Of a stretch of DNA of 6,114 nt, positions 1 to 5,202 are shown one piece after another; positions within the stretch are counted from its first letter, which is position 1, and each line of letters opens with the position of its first letter. Source of the DNA: Desulfobacterales bacterium (lineage in GTDB: Bacteria; Desulfobacterota; Syntrophobacteria; B119-G9). The notes beneath the pieces were generated by a model that worked only from the letters and a program-made list of their open reading frames with translations, made no database searches and had not been told where the DNA came from. The translations under genes were made by a program, and so were the position numbers. The stretch spans positions 1 through 6,114 of the forward strand of contig JALXAI010000266.1 of NCBI GenBank assembly GCA_026992215.1. The letters are read 5' to 3'.

Positions 1-412
1 AATAACCGAACAAGATGCCAAGAAAGAAAAAGACCGTAGAAAGACAAATTACCGGGAGAAGGTATTTTCTTTCGTGGGTATAAAGCCCGGGAGCAACAAA
101 GCGCCACAGGTGGTAAAGAATAACCGGAATGGCCAGAACCATTCCGCATATGAAAGCCAGCTTTATGTATGCCACGAATGCTTCGTGGGGGCCAGTAAAA
201 ATAAGCGTTTGAAGAATCCTGGCCTTGTTGCCCGAGTTGAGAGCCTGGCTTTTCAGAGCGGCGATAAGTGGGGACGTGAGGATTTCTATTACTTTTTCTT
301 TAAAAAAATAAGAAATGAAACCGCCTATCGCGATAGCTACAAAGCAGTATATCAGCCTGCGTCTCAGTTCCTCCAGGTGAGCCGTAAAGGGCATTTTCGC
401 TTCTTCAGTCAT
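1..412 (-). CDS. tatC: Sec-independent (twin-arginine) translocase subunit TatC, 5' part, runs off the left edge
   Basis: TatC is the polytopic inner-membrane subunit that, with TatB, binds twin-arginine signal peptides and recruits TatA to export folded proteins. The visible 137 residues cover the N-terminal tail and roughly the first three membrane segments (about 20-37, 85-101 and 118-137). The HLEELRRRL block at 12-20 places E15 and R17 exactly as in E. coli TatC. A TSPLI motif at 46-50 keeps the conserved proline. Further on, WRFVAPGLYTHER (103-115) contains the equivalents of E. coli F94 and E103. A short acidic and basic insert near 55-66 in the first periplasmic loop is lineage-variable. 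The ATG at 412-410 overlaps the tatB TGA as ATGA, which implies translational coupling. The remaining C-terminal half lies outside the window. Identification is very secure; only the 3' end is unknown. Confidence 0.95.
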   Translation of the reverse strand, partial: MTEEAKMPFTAHLEELRRRLIYCFVAIAIGGFISYFFKEKVIEILTSPLIAALKSQALNSGNKARILQTLIFTGPHEAFVAYIKLAFICGMVLAIPVILYHLWRFVAPGLYTHERKYLLPVICLSTVFFFLGILFGY

Positions 413-816
413 TTTTCCCTTCCGTCTTTGGCCTGTCCTTCCCCGTGATCCGCACTGTCACCCTCCCCGGCACGTTTTTGTGACTCAATCCTGGAATCTT
501 CACTCTCCTCAGACGCTTTCACCGGCTGCTCGCCATCGTCCTCCACTTCGATTGCATCACCGGATTCTTCGCTGGCAGGAGTATAAAGTTCCCGTGGGAT
601 ATCCACAATCGCGTCATGAACTTCTTTAACTTCCTTTTTCAGGTCTCCCAGCGTATCATCCAGGTCAAGGTTCTCCTTGATTTCATTCGCAGCCCTTTTA
701 AACTCGGCGATTCCTTTACCGAGTGCTCTTGCCAGGTCAGGCAGCTTGCTTGGCCCCACAACTATCAGCGCTATCAGAAATATTAAAATAAGTTCCGGCA
801 TCCCAATGCTAAACAT
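409..816 (-). CDS. tatB: Sec-independent translocase TatB-type protein
   Basis: This is a single-span Tat subunit of 135 residues, expected to pair with TatC in the signal-peptide receptor complex. An N-out membrane helix at about 5-20 is followed by the glycine-proline hinge (G21-P22) typical of TatB, then an amphipathic helix starting SKLPDLARALGK and running to about residue 50. The rest is a hydrophilic tail, strongly acidic from about 82, in which ASEES occurs twice (81-85 and 101-105) with different codons, so it is not a recent DNA duplication. Start choice: the ATG at 816 has an AGGGTGA Shine-Dalgarno a few bases upstream and gives the classic MF-IG beginning. An in-frame TTG at 831 has its purine stretch too close. 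It lies 30 nt after tatA and overlaps tatC by 4 nt. A TatA paralogue is the alternative, but the GP motif and gene order favour TatB. Confidence 0.86.
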   Translation of the reverse strand: MFSIGMPELILIFLIALIVVGPSKLPDLARALGKGIAEFKRAANEIKENLDLDDTLGDLKKEVKEVHDAIVDIPRELYTPASEESGDAIEVEDDGEQPVKASEESEDSRIESQKRAGEGDSADHGEGQAKDGREK

Positions 817-846
817 TACTTCACCCTGCAATCCGCCTTTCTCTTG

Positions 847-1140
847 CTATCGTATCCGGTTTATCTTTTCCTTTACTTCTTCGGAAGAAGATTTCCCTGA
901 CCCGTTCGCCTTATCGGTGCCATTAGCCGAAGAAACCTTTTTTGTCTCTGAAACCGGCGATTCATTCAACCATTTTTCCACAACATCGTGCTGATTCTCG
1001 TATTGGTTCTTTGCCTTTTTAAATTCCCTGATACTTTTTCCCAGGCCATGGCCTATTTCCGGTATCCTTTTCCCTCCATAAATAAGGATTACAATGATCA
1101 AAATAACCAGCAATTCCGACGGACCAAGACCAAAGACCAA
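847..1140 (-). CDS. tatA: Sec-independent translocase TatA-type protein
   Basis: This is the small pore- or bundle-forming Tat subunit, about 97 residues. It has a short periplasmic start (FGLGPSELL), one membrane helix at about 9-20, the hinge YGG at 21-23, and the amphipathic helix KRIPEIGHGLGKSIREFKKA at 24-43. A hydrophilic Ser/Lys/Glu-rich tail follows. The usual Phe-Gly hinge of TatA appears here as Tyr-Gly, a conservative change. Two starts are possible. A TTG at 1140 has a GAGGTG Shine-Dalgarno six bases away and yields the typical TatA N-terminus. A GTG at 1149 would add three residues (M-L-K) but overlaps that same Shine-Dalgarno, so I prefer TTG. It is the first tat gene, and tatB follows after 30 nt. 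The absence of GP after the membrane helix separates it from the next gene. The family call is firm, the exact start less so. Confidence 0.87.
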   Translation of the reverse strand: MVFGLGPSELLVILIIVILIYGGKRIPEIGHGLGKSIREFKKAKNQYENQHDVVEKWLNESPVSETKKVSSANGTDKANGSGKSSSEEVKEKINRIR

Positions 1141-1154
1141 CTTTAACACCTCGC

Positions 1155-1273
1155 TAAAAACAAAAACTCAAAGCAGCGGAGCTGCAACTAGGCCGGCGTT
1201 TTCCTTTACCCGCTGCAAAACGGTAACGGAGGCCTGTCGCGAACCAAATTATTCCGGGAAAAGCGCCTCCCGG
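1155..1273 (-). promoter_or_regulatory. Structured leader of tatA with an attenuator-like hairpin and T-rich run
   Basis: Reading the minus strand toward tatA, four elements are seen. First is a perfect 6-bp hairpin CCGGGA-N8-TCCCGG (1273-1254). Second, AGGCC and GGCCT (1235-1231 with 1194-1190) can close over an inner TTACC/GGTAA stem. Third is GCAGC-TCC-GCTGC (1185-1173). Fourth, immediately after it, is a T-rich run TTTGAGTTTTTG (1172 onward). The third and fourth elements resemble an intrinsic terminator placed about 15 nt before the tatA Shine-Dalgarno. The sequence GCAGCGG (1216-1210) can pair with CCGCTGC (1179-1173), which would break that hairpin. These pairings are seen in the sequence. 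A switch function is inference. No known riboswitch class was recognised. A plain terminator of the upstream ccsA transcript is an alternative, but it would leave almost no room for a tat promoter. Confidence 0.4.
1254..1273 (-). repeat. Second copy of the hairpin frame CCGGGA-N8-TCCCGG
   Basis: The arms and loop length are identical to the hairpin at 2601-2620, with an unrelated loop sequence. It lies in the ccsA-tatA gap and forms the first stem of the proposed tatA leader. Two copies in adjacent gaps of one transcription unit may be a small dispersed intergenic repeat, or coincidence given the short self-complementary arms. Confidence 0.45.
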
Positions 1274-1421
1274 GTCTCCTTTCCTGAAATTTTTCGCGCG
1301 TTCCGTGTCTCCAAGATCGAGCCGACGATATGGGTAAAAAAATTAATACCCGCCGAAATGTTTCATGTTTTCAACTAAATATCAAACGAAGACGGTTTCT
1401 TTCCGTCCATCATTTCATACG

Positions 1422-2312
1422 TTATTTCGTTGCGTAGCTATGGAGCCCCGAAAGCCAGAAGTTCACACCGAAATACGTGAACAATACACAGGCGAAACCA
1501 ATAATTCCAAACCACGCAATCTTTTTGCCCCGCCACCCTCGCACCGCCCTCGTATGTAACAATGCCGCGTAAACGAGCCACGTTATGAGAGACCACGTCT
1601 CCTTGGGGTCCCAGCTCCAGTAGTTGCCCCACGCCTTGTTCGCCCACACGGAACCGGTAATAATACCAACCGTGAGAAGCAGGAAGCCAAACATGATCGT
1701 CTGGTAATTCAGCTCGTCGAGGGTGTGAATATCGGGCAAAACTATTCCACGACCGGCGCCGTCAGGCTTCCTGCCGCGCTTGTTCTTGTTCCCAGCCGCT
1801 TCGCGCGATGGATTATTCCTCGCTTTGATCAAATACGCGATACTGATCCCGCATGATACCGCGAAAGCGGCATACCCGAGAAAGCACGTGATCACGTGCG
1901 CTATCAGCCAGTTGCTTTTAAGAGCCGGTACAAGAGGCTGAATTGCACTTTCCACGCTTTTCGAAAACGAAGCGTATGCCATGGCCAGGAAGGCACACGC
2001 GGCGGGAAAGACCCCGAGGGATCTCACCTTAGTTCGCCATTCCAGGATCAGGTAAATCAGTGCTATCGCCCACGCACCGAACACGAGCGACTCGTAAAGA
2101 TTTGACAGAGGGGCGTGTCCGATCCCGAGTTTGTATGATTCAACCCACCTTAATATTATCCCCACACTCTGCCCAAGCCACCCAATCAGTAAAACAACAG
2201 AACCGATCCTGGCAAAAAACTCTTTTTTGAAGGTAATGCTGGCCAGGTACAAAACAGCTGCACCCATGTAGACAAAAGTAACTATACTGAGTATCAAAGA
2301 ATTCAAAATCAT
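1422..2312 (-). CDS. ccsA: System II cytochrome c biogenesis protein CcsA (ResC; called CcsB in some annotations)
   Basis: This polytopic inner-membrane protein presents heme to apocytochrome c in the ResB-CcsA synthetase. The length, 296 residues, is normal for the family. The heme-binding tryptophan-rich (WWD-type) motif is clear: WGNYWSWDPKETWS at 228-241, followed by the WLVYAALLHTR helix. Histidines at 139, 253 and 291 (the last in SGLHSYA near the C-terminus) sit where the family has its conserved heme-ligand histidines. GHAPLSNLYESLVF at 65-78 is another family signature. About eight membrane segments can be seen. A loop at about 163-190 is rich in Lys, Arg, Asn and Gly and looks longer than usual. 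The ATG at 2312 is preceded by GAGGA with 8-nt spacing. Its partner resB is upstream, but 338 nt away rather than adjacent or fused. tatA follows after a structured gap. Confidence 0.95.
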   Translation of the reverse strand: MILNSLILSIVTFVYMGAAVLYLASITFKKEFFARIGSVVLLIGWLGQSVGIILRWVESYKLGIGHAPLSNLYESLVFGAWAIALIYLILEWRTKVRSLGVFPAACAFLAMAYASFSKSVESAIQPLVPALKSNWLIAHVITCFLGYAAFAVSCGISIAYLIKARNNPSREAAGNKNKRGRKPDGAGRGIVLPDIHTLDELNYQTIMFGFLLLTVGIITGSVWANKAWGNYWSWDPKETWSLITWLVYAALLHTRAVRGWRGKKIAWFGIIGFACVLFTYFGVNFWLSGLHSYATK

Positions 2313-2410
2313 TTCTTATTCCTCAAACTAACCGATCCGGTTCCGGGCGTACAACATCTTCTGCGGCACATTTCCGGCGCCACTTTCCAGCGAAAACGCC
2401 TCCGGGCAGC

Positions 2411-2497
2411 TCACCCCTGATTGAAGAGCTTGAAACCGTGCATAACTCTACCCGCATCCGGCATTGTTTTTTCGATTATGCCCCGAGTACTCATCAT
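2411..2497 (-). CDS. Possible 28-codon small ORF in the resB-ccsA gap
   Basis: ATG-ATG at 2497 follows an AAAGGTG Shine-Dalgarno-like sequence at about 9 nt. The product is a short hydrophilic peptide beginning MMSTRGIIEKTMPDAGR. The frame extends upstream without a stop to 2557 and offers a GTG at 2509. The composition looks protein-like, but I recognise no family, and there is no signal peptide or membrane segment. The stop overlaps the GTG of another 28-codon frame (2414-2328). It could be a leader peptide for ccsA, a fragment of a decayed gene, or chance. I treat it as a weak candidate only. Confidence 0.15.
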   Translation of the reverse strand: MMSTRGIIEKTMPDAGRVMHGFKLFNQG

Positions 2498-2600
2498 CTG
2501 TTCATACACCTTTGGTCCGGTGACCGGCTCATCCTCCGGCCATGATCTTTGTCCATCTCAACACTTGCCACCTATTGCAGGTTCCGCTCTCACAATTCCC

Positions 2601-2620
2601 CCGGGATCCGGCTGTCCCGG
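2601..2620 (-). repeat. Hairpin CCGGGA-N8-TCCCGG downstream of resB
   Basis: A perfect 6-bp inverted repeat with an 8-nt loop begins about 30 nt after the resB stop codon. The same arm sequences with the same loop length, but a different loop, occur at 1254-1273 before tatA. There is no poly-T tail, so termination is unlikely. A role in mRNA stability or processing between resB and ccsA is a reasonable but untested guess. Confidence 0.5.
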
Positions 2621-2650
2621 AATTTACCCGTCACCCTACCAAGCCCGTTG

Positions 2651-3991
2651 CTACCCCGCCTTCTTTAAACTTTCCCTGATGTCCCTTGTAAGCGTTTCAA
2701 ACTCTTTTTTAAAAGCGCCCCGGTTCTTGCTGCAATTCCCCGCGATATGTACCACAGACCCCGGGTTTGCCGCCTCGATCCTAATCCATAAACGCCTGTG
2801 GCTCGTATAGAATGTCAGGGCAATCGCGATCAAAAGCAACGTGCACCCGAGCCACACCACCCAGACACCGGGGTCTTTTTTAACCTGTAAGCCCGTATAG
2901 TACCTTTTTTGAACGGAATCAACACTAACCTTGTACGGCCCCAGCAAGTTACCGTGAAAGTTTGGAAAATTTACCAGTATCCACGATCCGGTGGGGTCAC
3001 TTCCCTTTTTGAAAATCATAACACCGAGAGCAGGTCCAAAACCGGAAAGATTCTCCTTAAAATCAACCAGTTCCAACCGGAACAGAGTTCCCGGTATTTT
3101 CACAACATCCCTGTAGGGAAGTTTTACCTTTAACCTTTTACCCGTTTTGGGATCAACAAGGGTTATGTCCGCTCCCTTAAGATTAGTGCCATAGTTCGCC
3201 TGGAAGAAAGAAATACCCTGATACCTCAACGGATCGTTCACCCTTACGTCTTTTCTTTCAACCACCCTGCCGTCCCGGATGATGCTCAGCTTTGAAACAT
3301 AATCCTTTGGCTGGCCGGTTTTGTAAAAGCTGACCAGGAACCTGTCACAACGCACCTTAAAAGGCAGCTCTATCATTTTTCTTTTGCCAAAGGTGACAAC
3401 CACGTTGGAATCAGCTCCCTCGTTGATGTTCATAAAACCGTTGAAACCGGTAAAGGAACCAATAAGTGCCCCCGCAAATACCAGAAGTATGCTGAAATGG
3501 ACTACGTAGACGGCAAAACGACTGTACCTCCCCTTTTCTGCTATTAACCCTTTGAAAGTATCATCGCTATGAACGACATGCAGCCTCGGAAATCCCTTCT
3601 TGATGGTTTCGGTCACCCTTTCCAGTGTTGCATCCAGGGAAAGCTGGGATTTAATCGATTCGTGAATTCTCATCTTTTCAATGCGCTCCCTGGAAATCGT
3701 CGGATTTGTTATCCTCATCAGCTTCATGGTTTTCGGCAAGCGCTTGAACGTGCAAACGAGCAGGTTAACAACCAGAAAGCTCAACAGGAGTTGAAACCAC
3801 CATGAATGGTACATGTCGGTCAGGCTGAAAAACCTGATCAACCTGTAGCCAAGGTCTCCAAAGTGCTGCTGGTACTGGAAAGGTTGCCAGTCCTGGGGGA
3901 TGACGGTTCCGAAAATTGACGTGGCAGCAAGTACGAGAAGCAAAACCACGGTCAGCTTGATTGAAGCAAAAAAATTATATACCTTCTGCAT
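2651..3991 (-). CDS. resB: System II cytochrome c biogenesis protein ResB (Ccs1/CcsB type)
   Basis: ResB is the partner of CcsA in transmembrane heme delivery and apocytochrome handling at the inner membrane. At 446 residues it has the family's four membrane helices, at about 11-30, 63-82, 158-179 and 377-397. A large extracytoplasmic domain lies between the third and fourth. Seen family motifs are FGTVIPQ (27-33), YHSWWF (61-66) next to NLLVC, the GRYSRFAVYVVHFSILLVFAGALIG stretch around 154-178, VNDPLRYQGISFFQANYG at 251-268, and TGLQVKKDPGVWVVWLG at 366-382. H62 and H165 are candidates for the membrane heme-ligand histidine; this assignment is inferred. A short charged cytoplasmic tail (about 400-446) is usual in this group. 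The ATG at 3991 has GGGGA five bases upstream. A promoter with its own leader sits directly upstream. ccsA follows after an unusually long gap. Confidence 0.95.
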   Translation of the reverse strand: MQKVYNFFASIKLTVVLLLVLAATSIFGTVIPQDWQPFQYQQHFGDLGYRLIRFFSLTDMYHSWWFQLLLSFLVVNLLVCTFKRLPKTMKLMRITNPTISRERIEKMRIHESIKSQLSLDATLERVTETIKKGFPRLHVVHSDDTFKGLIAEKGRYSRFAVYVVHFSILLVFAGALIGSFTGFNGFMNINEGADSNVVVTFGKRKMIELPFKVRCDRFLVSFYKTGQPKDYVSKLSIIRDGRVVERKDVRVNDPLRYQGISFFQANYGTNLKGADITLVDPKTGKRLKVKLPYRDVVKIPGTLFRLELVDFKENLSGFGPALGVMIFKKGSDPTGSWILVNFPNFHGNLLGPYKVSVDSVQKRYYTGLQVKKDPGVWVVWLGCTLLLIAIALTFYTSHRRLWIRIEAANPGSVVHIAGNCSKNRGAFKKEFETLTRDIRESLKKAG

Positions 3992-4004
3992 TTTTTCCCC
4001 AACC

Positions 4005-4048
4005 GCTGATCCCGCAAGGGATCCCCTGCTTTTCGAACATGGATCAGC
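4005..4048 (-). promoter_or_regulatory. Competing stem-loops in the resB 5' leader
   Basis: Between the predicted transcription start (about 4066) and the resB ATG, the leader can form a tight hairpin GATCCC-TTGC-GGGATC (4023-4008). It can alternatively form an 8-bp stem GCTGATCC/GGATCAGC (4048-4041 with 4012-4005), which uses the same downstream strand. A third near-palindrome, GCAAGGGATCCCCTGC on the plus strand (4014-4029), overlaps both. The downstream arms lie about 14 nt before the start codon, so the choice of stem could affect ribosome access. The pairings are seen; a regulatory role is inferred. Confidence 0.4.
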
Positions 4049-4072
4049 CTCGGTACAATTTTTGAGGATCGA

Positions 4073-4101
4073 ATAGTAACATGATAATATGAGCCTTTCA
4101 A
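4073..4101 (-). promoter_or_regulatory. Sigma70-type promoter for resB
   Basis: The minus strand reads TTGAAA (4101-4096), a 17-nt spacer, then TACTAT (4078-4073). That is five of six matches to the -35 consensus and four of six to the -10, at ideal spacing. Transcription would start near 4066 and leave a leader of about 75 nt before the resB ATG. It is the best promoter match I found in the window and fits resB as the head of the ccs-tat transcription unit. Confidence 0.6.
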
Positions 4102-4254
4102 CTCATAAACCTGCTGCATCTACGGATGAAAGTTGCATAAATGGACTGCTTATGAGAGCCCTGGAAGGAATCCGGCATATTATCAAGGAGTTAAAAGGGA
4201 AGATCGTAAATCGCCCGGTAATCGATCACGCGATGTCGCTTTCTTCCGGTTTGA

Positions 4255-4278
4255 AACGGCCCGCAAAAACGGGCCGTT
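4255..4278 (-). terminator. Strong 9-bp hairpin, probable transcription terminator
   Basis: AACGGCCCG and CGGGCCGTT form a perfect 9-bp stem around a 6-nt A/T-rich loop. It lies about 150 nt beyond the MEDS stop and well before the resB promoter, a sensible place to end the MEDS transcript. On the minus strand the stem is followed by TCAAACC, so the U-tract is weak (GTTTC). It may act with Rho, as an mRNA 3' stabiliser, or bidirectionally. Which strand it serves is inferred from context. Confidence 0.5.
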
Positions 4279-4339
4279 AACACACCGAAAAGAAGCCCGC
4301 TCCATACGGCACTGTCCAAGTAATACGAGAATGAAAAGA

Positions 4340-4380
4340 CCGGTACCGGAACACCATGGAATCGTCTCCATGTTATTCCG
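4340..4380 (-). repeat. Imperfect hairpin and adjoining palindrome downstream of the MEDS gene
   Basis: CGGAA (4347-4351) pairs with TTCCG (4376-4380), and CATGGA (4355-4360) with TCCATG (4367-4372), around a 6-nt loop with a symmetric 3x3 internal loop. The 10-bp palindrome CCGGTACCGG (4340-4349) overlaps one side. Read on the minus strand, it is followed by TCTTTTCATTCTC, a mildly pyrimidine-rich stretch. It could be part of the MEDS 3' end or a small structured RNA. The function is unknown. Confidence 0.35.
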
Positions 4381-4424
4381 TTGTTTCGTGCGGCCTTCAG
4401 GCAGTCGCATTACAACCACCCGCT

Positions 4425-5132
4425 TCACGCATCGTTTACCGCGTCCAAGGTTTCCTGCTGAAGATAATCCTTTTGAGGCATCCCCAGGAGGCTGTCCAGG
4501 CAATAGCGTAAAACCCTTTCCGGGTTGTCCTGTCCCAGAAAACCAGGGGGAGCGAGGTAAAAGGGATTCTCCGACACTTTTGTGCCTATCGCCACCGTGG
4601 GGTGAGTAGCAATCACGTATAGCAGTAACACCGATGAGCATAGATCACGATTGTACTGGCACATGGTAAGTAACTTTCCGCGCCTGACAAGCTCGGTCAC
4701 CCCTGTTTCATATTCAAAAAGCCGTTGTGACCCGGGTAAACCTCTCAGTGCCCAGTCCATTTCACTAGTCACCCTGAGTCCTGAATATCCCTCGTCAAGC
4801 GCCTGCTCCATTCTGAACCGCATGAAGGTCAGCGCTTTTATGGGATCAACGGTATTTTTCCTCAGGTATACCCTGTCGGCCTCAAGTATCCTCAACTGTC
4901 CGCTTTCAAGATACCGGTCAACATCAACCCCGTCATCCCTCAGATAATTCAGTATTACCCCTGATGCGTTGCCCGCGTTTATGTAAATAACTTTTTCGTT
5001 GCACACCAAACCATCTTTAAGAAAAAATGTTACGAACGATCGGTGTTCATCTGCGCTCTGATAAAGGAAAGAAAGGTGCTTACCGGGGGTAAGTCTCCTT
5101 ATGCTTTCCGTTGAGTTGTTTCTGGGTGTCAT
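4425..5132 (-). CDS. Stand-alone MEDS-domain (DcmR-type sensory) protein
   Basis: The 235-residue soluble protein is almost entirely one MEDS domain (methanogen/methylotroph DcmR sensory domain), a RecA-like fold found in sensor kinases and regulators. Visible family features are GKHLSFLYQSADEH (17-30), FLKDGLVCNEKVIYIN with the glycine-rich stretch after it (37-57), YLESGQLRILEADRVYL (74-90), GYSGLRVTSEMDWALRG (115-131), the YE pair at 141-142, LTMCQYNRDL (154-163) and HPTVAIGTKVSENPFYLAP (177-195). There is no signal peptide, membrane helix, kinase, PAS or DNA-binding segment, and only about 35 residues follow the core. The output partner must therefore be elsewhere, or it acts by protein-protein contact. 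The ATG at 5132 has AGGAGG at 6-nt spacing. The ligand is unknown. It is divergent from the secreted protein at 5452. Confidence 0.85.
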   Translation of the reverse strand: MTPRNNSTESIRRLTPGKHLSFLYQSADEHRSFVTFFLKDGLVCNEKVIYINAGNASGVILNYLRDDGVDVDRYLESGQLRILEADRVYLRKNTVDPIKALTFMRFRMEQALDEGYSGLRVTSEMDWALRGLPGSQRLFEYETGVTELVRRGKLLTMCQYNRDLCSSVLLLYVIATHPTVAIGTKVSENPFYLAPPGFLGQDNPERVLRYCLDSLLGMPQKDYLQQETLDAVNDA

Positions 5133-5174
5133 GGCCTTCCTCCTGCTCGCCCCGTTTTTCCCCTCCCTGAATTT

Positions 5175-5202
5175 AGTTTAACTCCGATTTTGACATAATC
5201 AA
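5175..5202 (-). promoter_or_regulatory. Candidate promoter of the MEDS gene overlapping an operator-like dyad
   Basis: On the minus strand, TTGATT (5202-5197) and TAAACT (5180-5175) are separated by 16 nt, about 43 nt before the MEDS ATG. Each box matches consensus at four of six positions. The -35 box lies inside a perfect inverted repeat TTTGA-N5-TCAAA (5189-5203), a plausible binding site for a dimeric regulator. It resembles an FNR half-site but does not match the full FNR spacing. This is a moderate to weak prediction. Confidence 0.35.

Larger units (their letters stand above)
2313..2650 (-). other. Long resB-ccsA intergenic gap with a hairpin and coding-like short frames
   Basis: No gene is recognised in these 338 nt. 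Just after the resB stop is a hairpin CCGGGA-N8-TCCCGG (2620-2601). It can be extended by flanking AATT sequences into a roughly 10-bp stem with a 3-nt bulge, without a T-run. Further on, a minus-strand frame is open from 2557 to 2411. Within it, ATG-ATG at 2497 gives a 28-residue peptide preceded by AAAGGTG at 9-nt spacing. Its TGA overlaps a GTG (GTGA) that starts a second 28-codon frame, 2414-2328. Neither peptide resembles anything I recognise. They may be chance frames, or one decayed or frameshifted gene. A weak promoter-like pair (TGAACA, 18 nt, CATAAT; 2504-2475) could serve ccsA, with low confidence. Confidence 0.5.
3992..4424. other. Gene-free gap between the MEDS gene and resB
   Basis: This 433-nt stretch holds no convincing gene. 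The half nearest resB contains the resB promoter and leader. The half nearest the MEDS gene holds a hairpin with 5-bp and 6-bp stems (4347-4380), an adjoining 10-bp palindrome CCGGTACCGG (4340-4349) and a 9-bp GC-rich hairpin (4255-4278). Open frames on both strands were considered. The plus-strand frame 4089-4280 lacks a properly spaced Shine-Dalgarno, overlaps the resB promoter and ends inside the 4255-4278 hairpin. The minus-strand frame beginning near 4369 overlaps several dyads and has no family resemblance. Confidence 0.55.

Noticed and set aside
74..448. Plus-strand 124-codon frame at the left edge
   Set aside because: It is a shadow antisense to tatC, whose minus-strand translation is unmistakable.
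649..735. ASEES repeat in the TatB tail as a DNA duplication
   Set aside because: The two copies use different codons, so this is compositional similarity in an acidic tail. The coordinates given cover the tail region only approximately.
1173..1273. Resemblance to Moco, cobalamin or cyclic-di-GMP riboswitches
   Set aside because: Isolated fragments such as GCCTCC and GGTAAAGG recall the Moco motif, but the full conserved core of any of these classes is missing.
1343..1374. Possible tat promoter TTGAAA ... TATTAA on the minus strand
   Set aside because: The spacer is 20 nt, too long for a good sigma70 promoter, and closer -10 choices match poorly.
1391..1407. Small hairpin GACGG-N7-CCGTC just after ccsA
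   Set aside because: There are only 5 bp and no clear T-run (TTCGTTTG), so I do not call it a terminator.
4089..4280. Plus-strand 63-codon frame in the MEDS-resB gap
   Set aside because: The nearest Shine-Dalgarno-like GAGGA is about 20 nt from the ATG. The frame overlaps the resB promoter, ends inside the 9-bp hairpin, and has no recognisable domain.
4183..4641. Minus-strand 152-codon frame overlapping the end of the MEDS gene
   Set aside because: It is in a different frame from the clear MEDS protein, and the product has no family features. A short hydrophobic stretch (FILVLLGQC) looked like a lipobox but has Gln before Cys.
5190..5195. Perfect TTGACA on the plus strand
   Set aside because: No acceptable -10 box lies 16-18 nt downstream, and it is more than 250 nt from the plus-strand start codon.
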